Shown here: positions 16,492 to 24,659 of the stretch, in pieces
Numbering within the stretch: position 1 is the stretch's first letter
Layout of the letters: each line of letters opens with the position of its first letter
Assembly: GCA_002255925.1 (NCBI GenBank)
Contig: NKIH01000003.1
Coordinates: forward strand, 62,001-126,000
From: Burkholderiales bacterium PBB6
GTDB taxonomy: Bacteria > Pseudomonadota > Gammaproteobacteria > Burkholderiales > Burkholderiaceae_C
DNA: 64,000 nucleotides
Reading direction: 5' to 3'
Program-made: the position numbers and the translations under genes
The notes under the pieces: generated by a model
What the model was told of the DNA's origin: nothing
Seen by the model: the letters and a program-made list of their open reading frames with translations, nothing else
Databases searched by the model: none

Positions 16492-18231
16492 ATGCGCCCT
16501 GCCCGCTCGCTTCGCCACACCGCCCCATTGAAAAACCGCCGTGCCGCCGATGCGGCGTGGTTGGCCGCACAGGCGGTGTCTGCTTGCGCGGTGATGGCGG
16601 TGGCCACCTCCGCAGCTGTCGCGGCCACGGGTGCTGCACGCCCGGCGAGCTTGCAAGGCACCTGCACCGAACTCACCCTGAAGCTGGCGGCCCTGCCCGG
16701 CACCACCATCACGGCCAGCACCGAAGCGGCCGCCGGCACGCTGAAGGCCGGCACAAACGAGGTGCCCGCGCATTGCCTGGTGACCGGCCAGATGCTGCCG
16801 CGCACCAGCCCGGTGGACGGCCAGCCCTACGCCATCGGCTTTGAAATGCGACTGCCGCTGGCCTGGAACGGCCGCTTCTTCCACCAGGGCAATGGCGGCA
16901 TCGATGGCCGCGTGCTGCCCGCCACCGGCGGCTTTGGTGGCGGCGTCACCACCCACGCGCTGCTGCAGGGCTTTGCGGTGCTCAGCTCAGACGCCGGCCA
17001 CACCGCAGCCGCAGGCCCGGCCTTCGGCATCGACCCCCAAGCGCGGCTGGACTACGGCTACCAGGCGGTGGGCAAGCTCACGCCCATGGCCAAGTCTGTG
17101 ATCGAGAAGGCCTACGGCAAGTTGCCTGATCGCTCCTACTTCGGCGGCTGCTCTAACGGTGGCCGGCATGCGCTGGTGGCCGCGTCGCGTTATGCCGATG
17201 AGTACGACGGCTTCGTGGCCGGCGCCCCCGGCTTCAACCTGCCGAAGGCGGCGGTGGCCAACATCGCCAGCGCACAGCGCCTGGCCCGCGTGGCCACCAA
17301 GCCCGATGACCTGAACACCGCCTTCACGCCGGCCGAGCGCCAGGCGCTCTCGAACGCCGTGCTGGCCAAGTGCGATGCGCTCGATGGCGCCACAGACGGC
17401 CTCATTCAAGACACCGCCGCCTGCCAGCGCAGCTTCAACTTCGAACGCGACGTGCCCACCTGCACCGGTGAGCGCGACGGCAGCTGCCTGAGCACCGCGC
17501 AAAAGGCGGCCATCGGCCCGCGCTTCAGCGGCACGCTCACCAGCGTGGGCGCGCCGGTCTACAGCAGCTTCCCGTTTGATGGTGGCCATGGTGCCCCCGG
17601 CATCGGCTTCTGGATGTTCACCGCGCCGCTGGCGCTCGACTCCGGCTCGGTCGGCCATATCTTCAAGGTGCCACCGGCGCCGGTGGCGGGCTTCAACGGC
17701 CCGGCGTTTTCGCTCGCGGCCAACATCGACGAGCTGGTGGCGCAGATCAACGCCACCAACAGCACGTACACCGAATCGGCGATGAGCTTCATGACGCCGC
17801 CCAAGCCCACCGAGCTCAGCACCCTGAAGGCCAGAGGCGGCAAGGTGCTGGTGTTCCACGGCGTGAGCGACGCGATCTTTTCCGCCAACGACACCGCCCG
17901 CTGGGTCGATGCGGTGGCTGCCGCGAATGGCGGCCAGGCCGGCAGCTTCCTGCGCTACTTCCCGGTGCCCGGCATGGGCCATTGCTCGGGCGGCCCGGCC
18001 ACCGACCAGTTCGACCTGGTCTCGGCCATCGTCGCCTGGGTGGAAGATGGCCAGGCCCCTGAGCGCATCACCGCCAGCGCACGTGGCGCCGGCAATGCAG
18101 GCGGCGTGAATGCCGACCTGCCGGCCAGCTGGCCCGCCAACCGCACGCGGCCGTTGTGCGCCTATCCCACCGTGGCCCGCTACGTGGGCAGCGGTGACGT
18201 GGAATCGGCTGCCAGCTTCCGCTGCCAATGA
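16492..18231 (+). CDS. Tannase/feruloyl esterase family hydrolase
   Basis: About 579 residues from the ATG at 16492, which has GGAGA just upstream; an ATG at 16462 in the same frame is a weaker choice. A long, Ala-rich signal peptide is visible (AQAVSACAVMAVATSAAVAA). The CS-D-HC arrangement of tannases is complete: GGCSNGG with Cys220-Ser221, an aspartate in VFHGVSDAIFSA, and GMGHCSGG, where the His-Cys pair closes the disulfide-linked triad. It is therefore an exported serine esterase acting on ester-linked aromatic acids (gallate, ferulate or related). The convergent LysR gene begins a separate unit, so regulation is not obvious. Confidence 0.88.
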   Translation: MRPARSLRHTAPLKNRRAADAAWLAAQAVSACAVMAVATSAAVAATGAARPASLQGTCTELTLKLAALPGTTITASTEAAAGTLKAGTNEVPAHCLVTGQMLPRTSPVDGQPYAIGFEMRLPLAWNGRFFHQGNGGIDGRVLPATGGFGGGVTTHALLQGFAVLSSDAGHTAAAGPAFGIDPQARLDYGYQAVGKLTPMAKSVIEKAYGKLPDRSYFGGCSNGGRHALVAASRYADEYDGFVAGAPGFNLPKAAVANIASAQRLARVATKPDDLNTAFTPAERQALSNAVLAKCDALDGATDGLIQDTAACQRSFNFERDVPTCTGERDGSCLSTAQKAAIGPRFSGTLTSVGAPVYSSFPFDGGHGAPGIGFWMFTAPLALDSGSVGHIFKVPPAPVAGFNGPAFSLAANIDELVAQINATNSTYTESAMSFMTPPKPTELSTLKARGGKVLVFHGVSDAIFSANDTARWVDAVAAANGGQAGSFLRYFPVPGMGHCSGGPATDQFDLVSAIVAWVEDGQAPERITASARGAGNAGGVNADLPASWPANRTRPLCAYPTVARYVGSGDVESAASFRCQ

Positions 18232-18248
18232 TTCCGTGACTGAGCGAA

Positions 18249-19112
18249 TCACGGCGTGGGTAGTTGACCAGCATCGCGGCGCGGCACACACAACCTGATC
18301 GGCCAGCTGGCCCAGGTGCTGTCCAGCGCCACGATGCGGGTGCGCTCCGGCAGGTGGTGGCGCAGCGCGCTGCGCGGCATCACGCCCACGCCCACCTGCG
18401 CCTCCACCATGCCGATCATCGCGGCGTAGTTGGGCACCGTGGCACGCACGTCCAGCGCTTGGGCAGCACCGGCTGATTCCGGCCCGCTGCCCTCCAGAAA
18501 CTGCTGGATCGCCGAGCGGTGGTTCAGCGCAATCAGCGGCCAGCCGCGGCAGTCGTCCACCCCCACCTGCTGCTTGATGGCCGGGTACCAGGCCTTCGGG
18601 ATCAGCGCGACGTGCTCGACGCTGCTGTCGGCGCACACCAGCACGCCGTCGTGGTGCAGGTCGAGGTCGAGCACGCCCACATCGGCGCCGTGGCTGGCCA
18701 CCAGCGCCACCACCTGGCTGGCCGGGTGCTCTTCCACCGTCACCGTCAGGCCAACGCAATCGGTGAAGGTGGCGCGCAAGCCGTCCACCATGTTCACGCC
18801 CGCGCAGGACGGCGTGGTCACCAACCGCAAGCGTGAGGTGACGCCGTCGGCATGTCTCGTCAGGTCATCACGCAGGGCGCTCAAGGCGGCCATGCAGCGC
18901 CGCGCATGCTCGATGAGGGCGGCGCCGGCGGAGGTGGCGGTCACGCCGCGCGGGTGCCGGTCAAACAGCGTCGTGCCCACCACTGATTCCAGCTGCTGCA
19001 AGCGTTGCCGTGCCGCCGACGCCGACAGCAGGCACGCCGCGCCTCCGGCCAGCACTTGGCCTGAATCGGCCACGGCCAGCAGCAGTTTGAGGTCGGTGAT
19101 GTCGTACTTCAT
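18249..19112 (-). CDS. LysR-family transcriptional regulator
   Basis: About 287 residues from the ATG at 19112, where the family begins (MKYDITDLKLLLAVADSGQV); an upstream in-frame ATG at 19202 would add 30 non-conserved residues. The N-terminal winged helix carries LLSASAARQRLQQLESVVGT, and the rest is the periplasmic-binding-protein-like effector domain (VEEHPASQVVALVASHGADV, DVGVLDLDLHHDGVL). It faces the esterase gene tail-to-tail and is divergent from the Crp/Fnr gene. LysR members usually control a divergent neighbour, which would make the Crp/Fnr gene a possible target; the effector is unknown. Confidence 0.88.
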   Translation of the reverse strand: MKYDITDLKLLLAVADSGQVLAGGAACLLSASAARQRLQQLESVVGTTLFDRHPRGVTATSAGAALIEHARRCMAALSALRDDLTRHADGVTSRLRLVTTPSCAGVNMVDGLRATFTDCVGLTVTVEEHPASQVVALVASHGADVGVLDLDLHHDGVLVCADSSVEHVALIPKAWYPAIKQQVGVDDCRGWPLIALNHRSAIQQFLEGSGPESAGAAQALDVRATVPNYAAMIGMVEAQVGVGVMPRSALRHHLPERTRIVALDSTWASWPIRLCVPRRDAGQLPTP

Positions 19113-19280
19113 GCACAGGAACGCTGGCGAGGAAGGCGCGTCTGCGCCATGGCTGGAAAGAATAGAATTTTGGCGAGAGATGGCGCGCATTGACAGACTC
19201 ATCGACGGAGTTCATTCATCCGCCGATGTGCCTGTCTGGTCGTCCTCGCAGCCCATCGAAGTCCACCCGCGAGCCACGAC

Positions 19281-19988
19281 ATGCCCTCAGACAGCCTTCG
19301 AACCGCGTCGCCGCCCATGCGGGCCAGCGACTTGCTGCTGCCGCCCGAGGTGCAGCAGGTGCTGCTGTCCATCGCCAAGCACCGAACGCTGGAGGACGGG
19401 CAATGGGTGTTCCAGAGCGGCGACCCCGCAGACGCCTTGTTCGGCGTCGTGCAAGGCTCGCTCCGGGTCAGTGTGCTGTCGGCGCAGGGCACGGAGGCGG
19501 TGGTCTCCATCCTCGAGGCGGGCCACTGGTTCGGCGACATCTCCCTCTTCACCGGGCTGCCGCGCTTCAACCATGTGAAGGCCGCCGGGCCCGCTGACAT
19601 TGCGGTCATTCCAGCCACCGAATTCCACGCCCTGATTGCAGCGCGGCCCGACATTCACCTGGCCTTCACCAAGCTGCTGTGCCTGAGGCTGCGCATCACC
19701 ACCGCCTGGATCGACGATGCCATCCTGAACCCGCTGGCAGTCCGTCTGGCCACGCGCCTGTTGGCGATCGACCATCGTGGCGAACAACGCGCGGACGGTG
19801 CATCGTCCGGCACGCACCTGCTCAACATCTCGCAGGACGATCTGGCGGCTTCGCTGGGCGTGTCTCGTCAAAGCGTGAACCGGCAGCTGAAGCTCTGGGA
19901 ACAGGACGGCACGCTGCGCATCCAGTACCGGAAGATCGAGTTGCTGAATCCGCGGCAACTCGCGGCGCACGCCCAACCACGCGGCTGA
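19281..19988 (+). CDS. Crp/Fnr-family transcriptional regulator
   Basis: 235 residues: cyclic-nucleotide-binding beta barrel at about residues 20-130 (FQSGDPADALFGVVQGSLRV, GHWFGDISLF), dimerisation helix, and a C-terminal winged helix HTH (LNISQDDLAASLGVSRQSVN). No N-terminal cysteine cluster for an iron-sulfur centre is seen, so it is not an oxygen-sensing Fnr; the barrel lacks the exact cAMP phosphate-binding sequence of Crp, so the ligand is unknown. It is divergent from the LysR gene at 18249. Confidence 0.88.
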   Translation: MPSDSLRTASPPMRASDLLLPPEVQQVLLSIAKHRTLEDGQWVFQSGDPADALFGVVQGSLRVSVLSAQGTEAVVSILEAGHWFGDISLFTGLPRFNHVKAAGPADIAVIPATEFHALIAARPDIHLAFTKLLCLRLRITTAWIDDAILNPLAVRLATRLLAIDHRGEQRADGASSGTHLLNISQDDLAASLGVSRQSVNRQLKLWEQDGTLRIQYRKIELLNPRQLAAHAQPRG

Positions 19989-20210
19989 AGGCGCTGGGGG
20001 GCAGGCACCTGCAACCACGTGTTGCAAGGGGTGAGCAAAAAGATCTCGTCAATTGCCAAAAGGCGTCAGTTCTGGCGCCATGGCTTGATCAGACTGGAGG
20101 CACTCACCCACTCCAGAGACCTGCACCATGAAGCCGCTTACTCGTTGTGCGCCCCAGTCGCAGCCCCACCCCGCCTCAGCCCACCACGCCCCCATTGGCG
20201 CTGAACTGCC

Positions 20211-21140
20211 ATGACCAGCCTGATCGACTACAACGAGCTGGCGAGCTTCATCGCCGTCATCGAGTCGGGCAGCTATGCGGAAGCATCGCGGGTCATGGGC
20301 GTGCCGGCCAACACGCTGAGCCGCCGCGTGCAAGGTCTGGAATCGACCCTGGGCGTTCGGCTGATACAGCGCTCCACGCGCCAGATGGCCGTGACGCCGG
20401 CGGGCCGCCTGCTGTTTGACCACTGCAAGGAAGCCACCGACACGATTGCCTCGGCAGGCCGGAAGTTGGCGGCACACACGAAGCGCACGGCCGGCACCCT
20501 GCGCATCGCCGCGCCCGTCGACTTCTTCGACTTTTTCGATGCGGCGTGGCTCGACGAATTCATGACGCTGTACAAGGACCTCCGCCTGGAGTTGCTGCTC
20601 AGCGACAGCCCGGCGAACATGATCGGCGACCGCATTGACGTGGCCCTGCGCCGCGGCCACCTGCCCAACTCGGCACTGGTGGCCAAGCGGCTGGCCACCA
20701 ATCACCATGTGCTGGTGGCCAGCTCCGCGTACCTGCGCACGCACGGCAAGCCGACCAGCCTGTCTGACCTGGAGGATCACCACTGCATCATCGCGCCGGC
20801 CACCGACGGCAAGAACCGCTGGCGGCTGCAGTCGGCCGCGGGCATCGAGGAGGTGGTGGTGCAGGGGCGCATCGGTGCCGACAACCGGCAGGCCATGCGC
20901 AGTGCAGCGCTCGGCGGGCTCGGCATTGCGCTGGTGCCTGAAAGCCTGGTGCGGGCCGACCTGGCCACCGGCCGTCTGCAGCGCGTGCTGCACGGCGTGC
21001 ACCGCGACGGCGGCGGCCTGTACGCCGTGTTCGTCGGCGGTGGCCACATTCCGCTGGCCGCATCGCTGTTCGCGGCCTTCGTGAGTGACAAGCTCCGCGC
21101 CGACCACGACAGCACGGCCTTGATGCTGCGCGCCGCCTGA
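20211..21140 (+). CDS. LysR-family transcriptional regulator
   Basis: 309 residues. Winged helix at the N-terminus (ELASFIAVIESGSYAEASRV, NTLSRRVQGLESTLGVRLIQ), then a type 2 periplasmic-binding-like effector domain (TLRIAAPVDFFDFFDAAWLD, DVALRRGHLPNSALV). This belongs to the AaeR/DsdC-like branch in which the effector region starts GTLRIAAP. The gap before it (19988-20211) holds no gene. The next gene is another LysR regulator in the same direction 160 bases on, but not close enough to be coupled. No target genes are adjacent apart from the regulators. Confidence 0.88.
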   Translation: MTSLIDYNELASFIAVIESGSYAEASRVMGVPANTLSRRVQGLESTLGVRLIQRSTRQMAVTPAGRLLFDHCKEATDTIASAGRKLAAHTKRTAGTLRIAAPVDFFDFFDAAWLDEFMTLYKDLRLELLLSDSPANMIGDRIDVALRRGHLPNSALVAKRLATNHHVLVASSAYLRTHGKPTSLSDLEDHHCIIAPATDGKNRWRLQSAAGIEEVVVQGRIGADNRQAMRSAALGGLGIALVPESLVRADLATGRLQRVLHGVHRDGGGLYAVFVGGGHIPLAASLFAAFVSDKLRADHDSTALMLRAA

Positions 21141-21299
21141 GGGCCCTGCGTGCCAGCGAGGCTGCCGGGGCACCGATACAGCCGCATACCGTCGTCACAA
21201 ACCAGCATCCAGCGCGTCAGCCGTTGAGGCTGGCATGGTCGCGGATTGGCATCTCAGTCCTCGCAGAATGCATCGACAAATACCGCCACAAAAGCGCGC

Positions 21300-22259
21300 A
21301 TGAGATTCAACGACATCGATCTGCAACTGGTGGTGGCCATCGCCCGGAGCAGCAGCATCACCGACGCGGCAGAGGCCTGCTTTCTGGCCCCCAGCACCGC
21401 CAGCCTGCGCTTGAGAAATCTGGAAGACTCGCTCGGGGTCAAGTTGTTCGAGCGCACCGCACACGGCGTGTTTCCAACCCGTGCGGGCGCGGTGATGGTG
21501 GACCATGCCACGCGCTGCATCCAGGTGCTGGCCACGATGCGGTCGGCCTTGTCCGAGCACCGCGCCGGCTTGCAATCGCACATTCAACTCAGCGCCAACT
21601 GGATGGCTCTCGGCCCGCAGCTCTCGAAGGACATCGGCACCTTCCTCGGCGATGAACCGGGGGCGCGTATCCAACTGCATGAAGCGCCGGACGCCGACAT
21701 TCCGCTGGCCGTTATCGAGGGCGCGGCGGACCTGGGCATCACCGCCAGCCGCACCGAGCTGCCCGAGCTGATCTGCCTGCCCTACCGGCCCGCGCGCTTC
21801 GTGTTGATCAGCCCCGGCACCCCAGGCATCCCCGACAGCCCGCCACCACTTCGGTGGCCCGATGCGCTGGGCCAGCCCATGGTCACCTTGCGCTCGGCGC
21901 TGGCCCTGCACAAGCAACTGCACGGCGAAGCCGCCCGCTTCGGAAAGCGACTCGACGTGCGGCTGGAGGTGGACAGCCACGACAGCCAGATCGAGATGGT
22001 GCGCCAGGGCGTGGGCGTGGGGGTGCTGCCGGCAGCGGCGCTGGAAGGCCGGTCGGTGGCGGGCCTGCACCTGTACGCCATTCCGGCCGACTGGGCCCAT
22101 GCCATGCTCTACCTGTGCACCTCGGCCCAGCACGACCACCCGCATCTGCTCGCCCGGCGCCTGCTTGACGCGCTGCACAGCGCACCGTTGTTGCAAGTGC
22201 CTGCCTCAGCAGCGCTCACCAGCCAGGCCGCGCGAGTTTTTGCAAATCCCGCCCCGTGA
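21300..22259 (+). CDS. LysR-family transcriptional regulator
   Basis: About 319 residues from the ATG at 21300 (MRFNDIDLQLVVAIARSSSI), which matches the family start; the frame opens further upstream at 21246 but with a low-complexity lead. HTH region ITDAAEACFLAPSTASLRLR and an effector-binding domain ending in a short Ala-rich tail. It is more like the aromatic- or sulfonate-responsive branch than the gene before it, but the effector cannot be named. It precedes the GTPase operon by 87 bases; a regulatory link is possible but not shown. Confidence 0.85.
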   Translation: MRFNDIDLQLVVAIARSSSITDAAEACFLAPSTASLRLRNLEDSLGVKLFERTAHGVFPTRAGAVMVDHATRCIQVLATMRSALSEHRAGLQSHIQLSANWMALGPQLSKDIGTFLGDEPGARIQLHEAPDADIPLAVIEGAADLGITASRTELPELICLPYRPARFVLISPGTPGIPDSPPPLRWPDALGQPMVTLRSALALHKQLHGEAARFGKRLDVRLEVDSHDSQIEMVRQGVGVGVLPAAALEGRSVAGLHLYAIPADWAHAMLYLCTSAQHDHPHLLARRLLDALHSAPLLQVPASAALTSQAARVFANPAP

Positions 22260-22345
22260 AGACCTCGCTCGACACCACCGAGCCCGCCCGATGATCATCC
22301 AGCCTCGCACCGCCAAGGCGGCCGTCCGATGCCGAGGGATCACCG

Positions 22346-23203
22346 TTGACCAGCCATTCCGATCACCCGTTCGCTGCACACGTGGCCCCGTTGCCGCCCC
22401 TGCGCATCTGGGGAACACGCCTGCCGGCTGATCTTCAACGGCAATTGGTGGCGCTGGTGAACGGGCCTCAACAACAGCCCGGCCAACACCCACCCGGCCA
22501 ACGCTGGAGCATGGCCTCGGCACCGCCGGCCGATGTCTGCATCGTGGGCGGCGCCATTGCCCCGAGCCTGCTGCCCAGCACCTTCAGCGTCCCCCTGCGG
22601 GTCTGGCTGTTTGACCTCGCATCCGACAGTGGTGAGCCCTCGCGCATGGTTCGCCTCGCCGACCGTGCGCTGCCCCGCAGCGTGCCCCAGGCCCTGGCCT
22701 GCGTCGAGACCTTGCTGTCGCTGCGCACGGCATCAGGCGCGCCAGACAAAGCGACGTTGGCGCAGCCCTCGCGGGAAGCGCTGCGCGACCTGGTCTGGCA
22801 CCGCTTCAAGCTCAGCCGCTGGCCCAGCAACAGCCTGCTGGCCCGCCACGCCTGGGGCTATCGCCTGGCCCCGTTCCTTGCCAACAGCTATCTCTCCCTG
22901 CAGAACCTGGTGACCCTCAGCGGGGTGTCGCCTTCGGGCTGCCTGGCCTTCCTGCGCGACCTGCTGGTGCACCACCATCTGCGGGTCGACCTGTACGCGG
23001 AACGCTGGCCACTTTCAGCCCAGGTACCCACGCTGTCGGTGCAGGTGAGTGAACACGAGGCAGCCGCCGCGAGCAGGCCCACGCAGCCAATCCGAGGTGC
23101 GACACGCCCCCCCACACCCACGCCGCCGCCCGCCACCACCCACCGGCTCGGCCTGCTGACCCGCCTGCGTCAACAACTGGGGCTGGCGCATGACAAGCCT
23201 TGA
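22346..23203 (+). CDS. Unknown protein of the GTPase/roadblock operon (predicted C-terminal winged helix)
   Basis: 285 residues, read from a TTG at 22346 preceded by GAGGGA. I do not recognise a named family. An N-terminal alpha/beta part (PPLRIWGTRLPADLQRQLVA, then PLRVWLFDLA) is followed by a helical linker and a C-terminal region that looks like a winged helix (NLVTLSGVSPSGCLAFLRDL), then a proline-rich tail. By eye it aligns along its length with the 200-residue protein at 52910-53512, including the LPPLR/LPPMR start, RW...DV, and the LSRWP/LASWP block. Its stop overlaps the GTPase start by 14 bases, so both are made together. It may be the effector or adaptor of the GTPase. Confidence 0.7.
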   Translation: MTSHSDHPFAAHVAPLPPLRIWGTRLPADLQRQLVALVNGPQQQPGQHPPGQRWSMASAPPADVCIVGGAIAPSLLPSTFSVPLRVWLFDLASDSGEPSRMVRLADRALPRSVPQALACVETLLSLRTASGAPDKATLAQPSREALRDLVWHRFKLSRWPSNSLLARHAWGYRLAPFLANSYLSLQNLVTLSGVSPSGCLAFLRDLLVHHHLRVDLYAERWPLSAQVPTLSVQVSEHEAAAASRPTQPIRGATRPPTPTPPPATTHRLGLLTRLRQQLGLAHDKP

Positions 23204-23870
23204 GCGGCCGCTACCCCCGCTCGAAACCGACCTGAAGCTGGTGTTCGCCGGTCCGCCGGGCGCCGGCAAGACCACGGCCATCCAGCAACTGAGCGAGGTG
23301 CCCGCCCTGTCCACCGACGTGGCCAGCACCGAGCTGGGCCTGGGCAAGGCCACCACCACCGTGGGCCTGGATTACGGCGAGCTGGGCCTGGGCACCGACG
23401 GCCGGGTGCGCCTGTTCGGCATGCCGGGGCAGGCGCGCTTCAGCTTCCTGTGGCCCATCCTGGCGCGTGGCGCCACCGGCATCGTCGTGTTGCTGAATGC
23501 CGAGCGCGATGCGCCGCTGGCCGATCTGGCACTGCTGCTGCACCACCTGAACGACGAACTGCAAACCACCGCCTGCGTGGTGGGCCTGAGCCAAACGGCC
23601 GACCCGGCCCACGCCGACCAGCTGAGCGAGGCCGTGAGTGCCACGCTGGCCAGCGCCGGACTGGTCTTGCCGGTGATGGCGGTGGACACCCGCGAGCGGC
23701 CGCAGGTGCTGGCGCTGATGAGCGCGGTGATTGCCATGGCCGAAGCGCAGGCAGGCCTGTCGGGCTTGTCAGGGCTTGCGGGCCAGGACGAGCATGCACC
23801 CAACCAAAACGATGACAACGCATCCCTCTCTGATCACGCCTTCCCGGCAGCGCCCGATGACCGCCGCTGA
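23190..23870 (+). CDS. Small Ras/Arf-like GTPase
   Basis: 226 residues. G1 is GPPGAGKTT (residues 21-29), the switch I region holds STELGLGKATTTVGLDYGEL, and G3 is FGMPGQARF, like the GxxGQ of Arf/SRPRB and bacterial MglA-type GTPases. The G4 motif, normally NKxD or TKxD, is degenerate (LSQTAD), which could lower guanine specificity. The C-terminal 25 residues are polar and probably disordered. It has no membrane anchor. Two roadblock/LC7 proteins follow directly; in MglA/MglB systems such proteins act as GAPs or scaffolds for the GTPase, so a polarity or surface-motility switch is a reasonable inference. Confidence 0.88.
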   Translation: MTSLERPLPPLETDLKLVFAGPPGAGKTTAIQQLSEVPALSTDVASTELGLGKATTTVGLDYGELGLGTDGRVRLFGMPGQARFSFLWPILARGATGIVVLLNAERDAPLADLALLLHHLNDELQTTACVVGLSQTADPAHADQLSEAVSATLASAGLVLPVMAVDTRERPQVLALMSAVIAMAEAQAGLSGLSGLAGQDEHAPNQNDDNASLSDHAFPAAPDDRR

Positions 23871-24234
23871 GCACACGCCGTCTCACCCCCTCGGCCACCG
23901 CCTGGCCCAGCGCCTGCTCAACGACATCGACGGTGCCGCGTGCGTGCTGATTGCCTCGGAGGACGGCTTGTCTTGTGCACACGCCAGCCGGGGTGTGGTG
24001 GACGCCGACCGCCTGGCCGCCATCGTCAGCTCGCTGGGCGCGCTGGGCAGCGCCGCTGCGCTGGCCACCGGCGCCGGCCCGCTGCAATGCCTGGTGGTTG
24101 AAGGCGACGCCGGGCGCGTGGTGGCCCGCACGGCGCACGTGGACGGACAACCCGTGCTGGTGGCGGTGTGCTGTGACACCCGCGCCACCCTCGGCATGGT
24201 CCGGGTGCAACTGAATGCGCTGGATACCCGCTGA
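23857..24234 (+). CDS. Roadblock/LC7 domain protein (first copy)
   Basis: 125 residues from the ATG at 23857, overlapping the GTPase stop by 14 bases; an ATG at 23812 is another option. The roadblock fold is visible as LLNDIDGAACVLIASEDGLS (first strand and hairpin), the central helix RLAAIVSSLGALGSAAALAT, and strands CLVVEGDAG and VLVAVCCD. MglB-type roadblock proteins dimerise and bind a Ras-like GTPase, here the gene just upstream. Only moderately similar to the second copy, so the pair could form a heterodimer. Confidence 0.85.
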   Translation: MTAAEHTPSHPLGHRLAQRLLNDIDGAACVLIASEDGLSCAHASRGVVDADRLAAIVSSLGALGSAAALATGAGPLQCLVVEGDAGRVVARTAHVDGQPVLVAVCCDTRATLGMVRVQLNALDTR

Positions 24235-24277
24235 CGGGGCGCTGCTCACCGTTTTCCCAACCCTGAAGAAAGCCAAC

Positions 24278-24640
24278 ATGACCTTCTCCATCAAGACTGG
24301 ACTCGCCGACCTGCTGCTGGCCGATGGCGCGCTGTGCGCTGCCATCGTCGATTCCGACAGCGGCATGATGCTCGGCTCAGCCGGCACCGGCGTCGACCTT
24401 GAAATGGCCGCCGCCGGCAACACCGAGGTCGTCCGGGCCAAGCTCAAGACGATGCGCCAGCTCGGGCTGAACGACGACATCGAGGACATGCTCATCACCC
24501 TGGGCAAGCAGTACCACATCATCCGGCTCGTGAAATCGAAGCCCGGCGTGTTCATCTACTACGTGCTCGACCGCGTCAAATCCAACCTCGCACTGGCCCG
24601 GCGCCGCGCGAGTGATGTGGAGCAACAGCTGGCGTATTGA
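24278..24640 (+). CDS. Roadblock/LC7-like protein (second copy)
   Basis: 120 residues from the ATG at 24278, which has GAAGAAAG upstream. The pattern LLADGALCAAIVDSDSGMML, a helix with EMAAAGNTEVVRAKLKTM, and the strands DMLITLGKQYHIIRLV and GVFIYYVLDR match a roadblock fold with a longer first helix. It is the last gene of the GTPase operon, 43 bases after the first roadblock gene, and meets the galactarate dehydratase gene tail-to-tail at 24660. Probably the second partner of the GTPase. Confidence 0.82.
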   Translation: MTFSIKTGLADLLLADGALCAAIVDSDSGMMLGSAGTGVDLEMAAAGNTEVVRAKLKTMRQLGLNDDIEDMLITLGKQYHIIRLVKSKPGVFIYYVLDRVKSNLALARRRASDVEQQLAY

Positions 24641-24659
24641 GGGTGGTTGCGCCGCGGCC

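Noticed and set aside
18234-18254. Hairpin between the convergent esterase and LysR genes
   Set aside because: Only six base pairs with a nine-base loop and no T-tract; too weak to call.
16987-18759. A 590-codon minus-strand open frame
   Set aside because: Antisense to the tannase-family esterase, whose catalytic Cys-Ser and His-Cys motifs are complete on the plus strand.
20010-20025. Short inverted repeat around CACGTG after the Crp/Fnr gene
   Set aside because: The arms are imperfect, no T-tract follows and the place is not clearly a promoter, so neither a terminator nor an operator can be supported.
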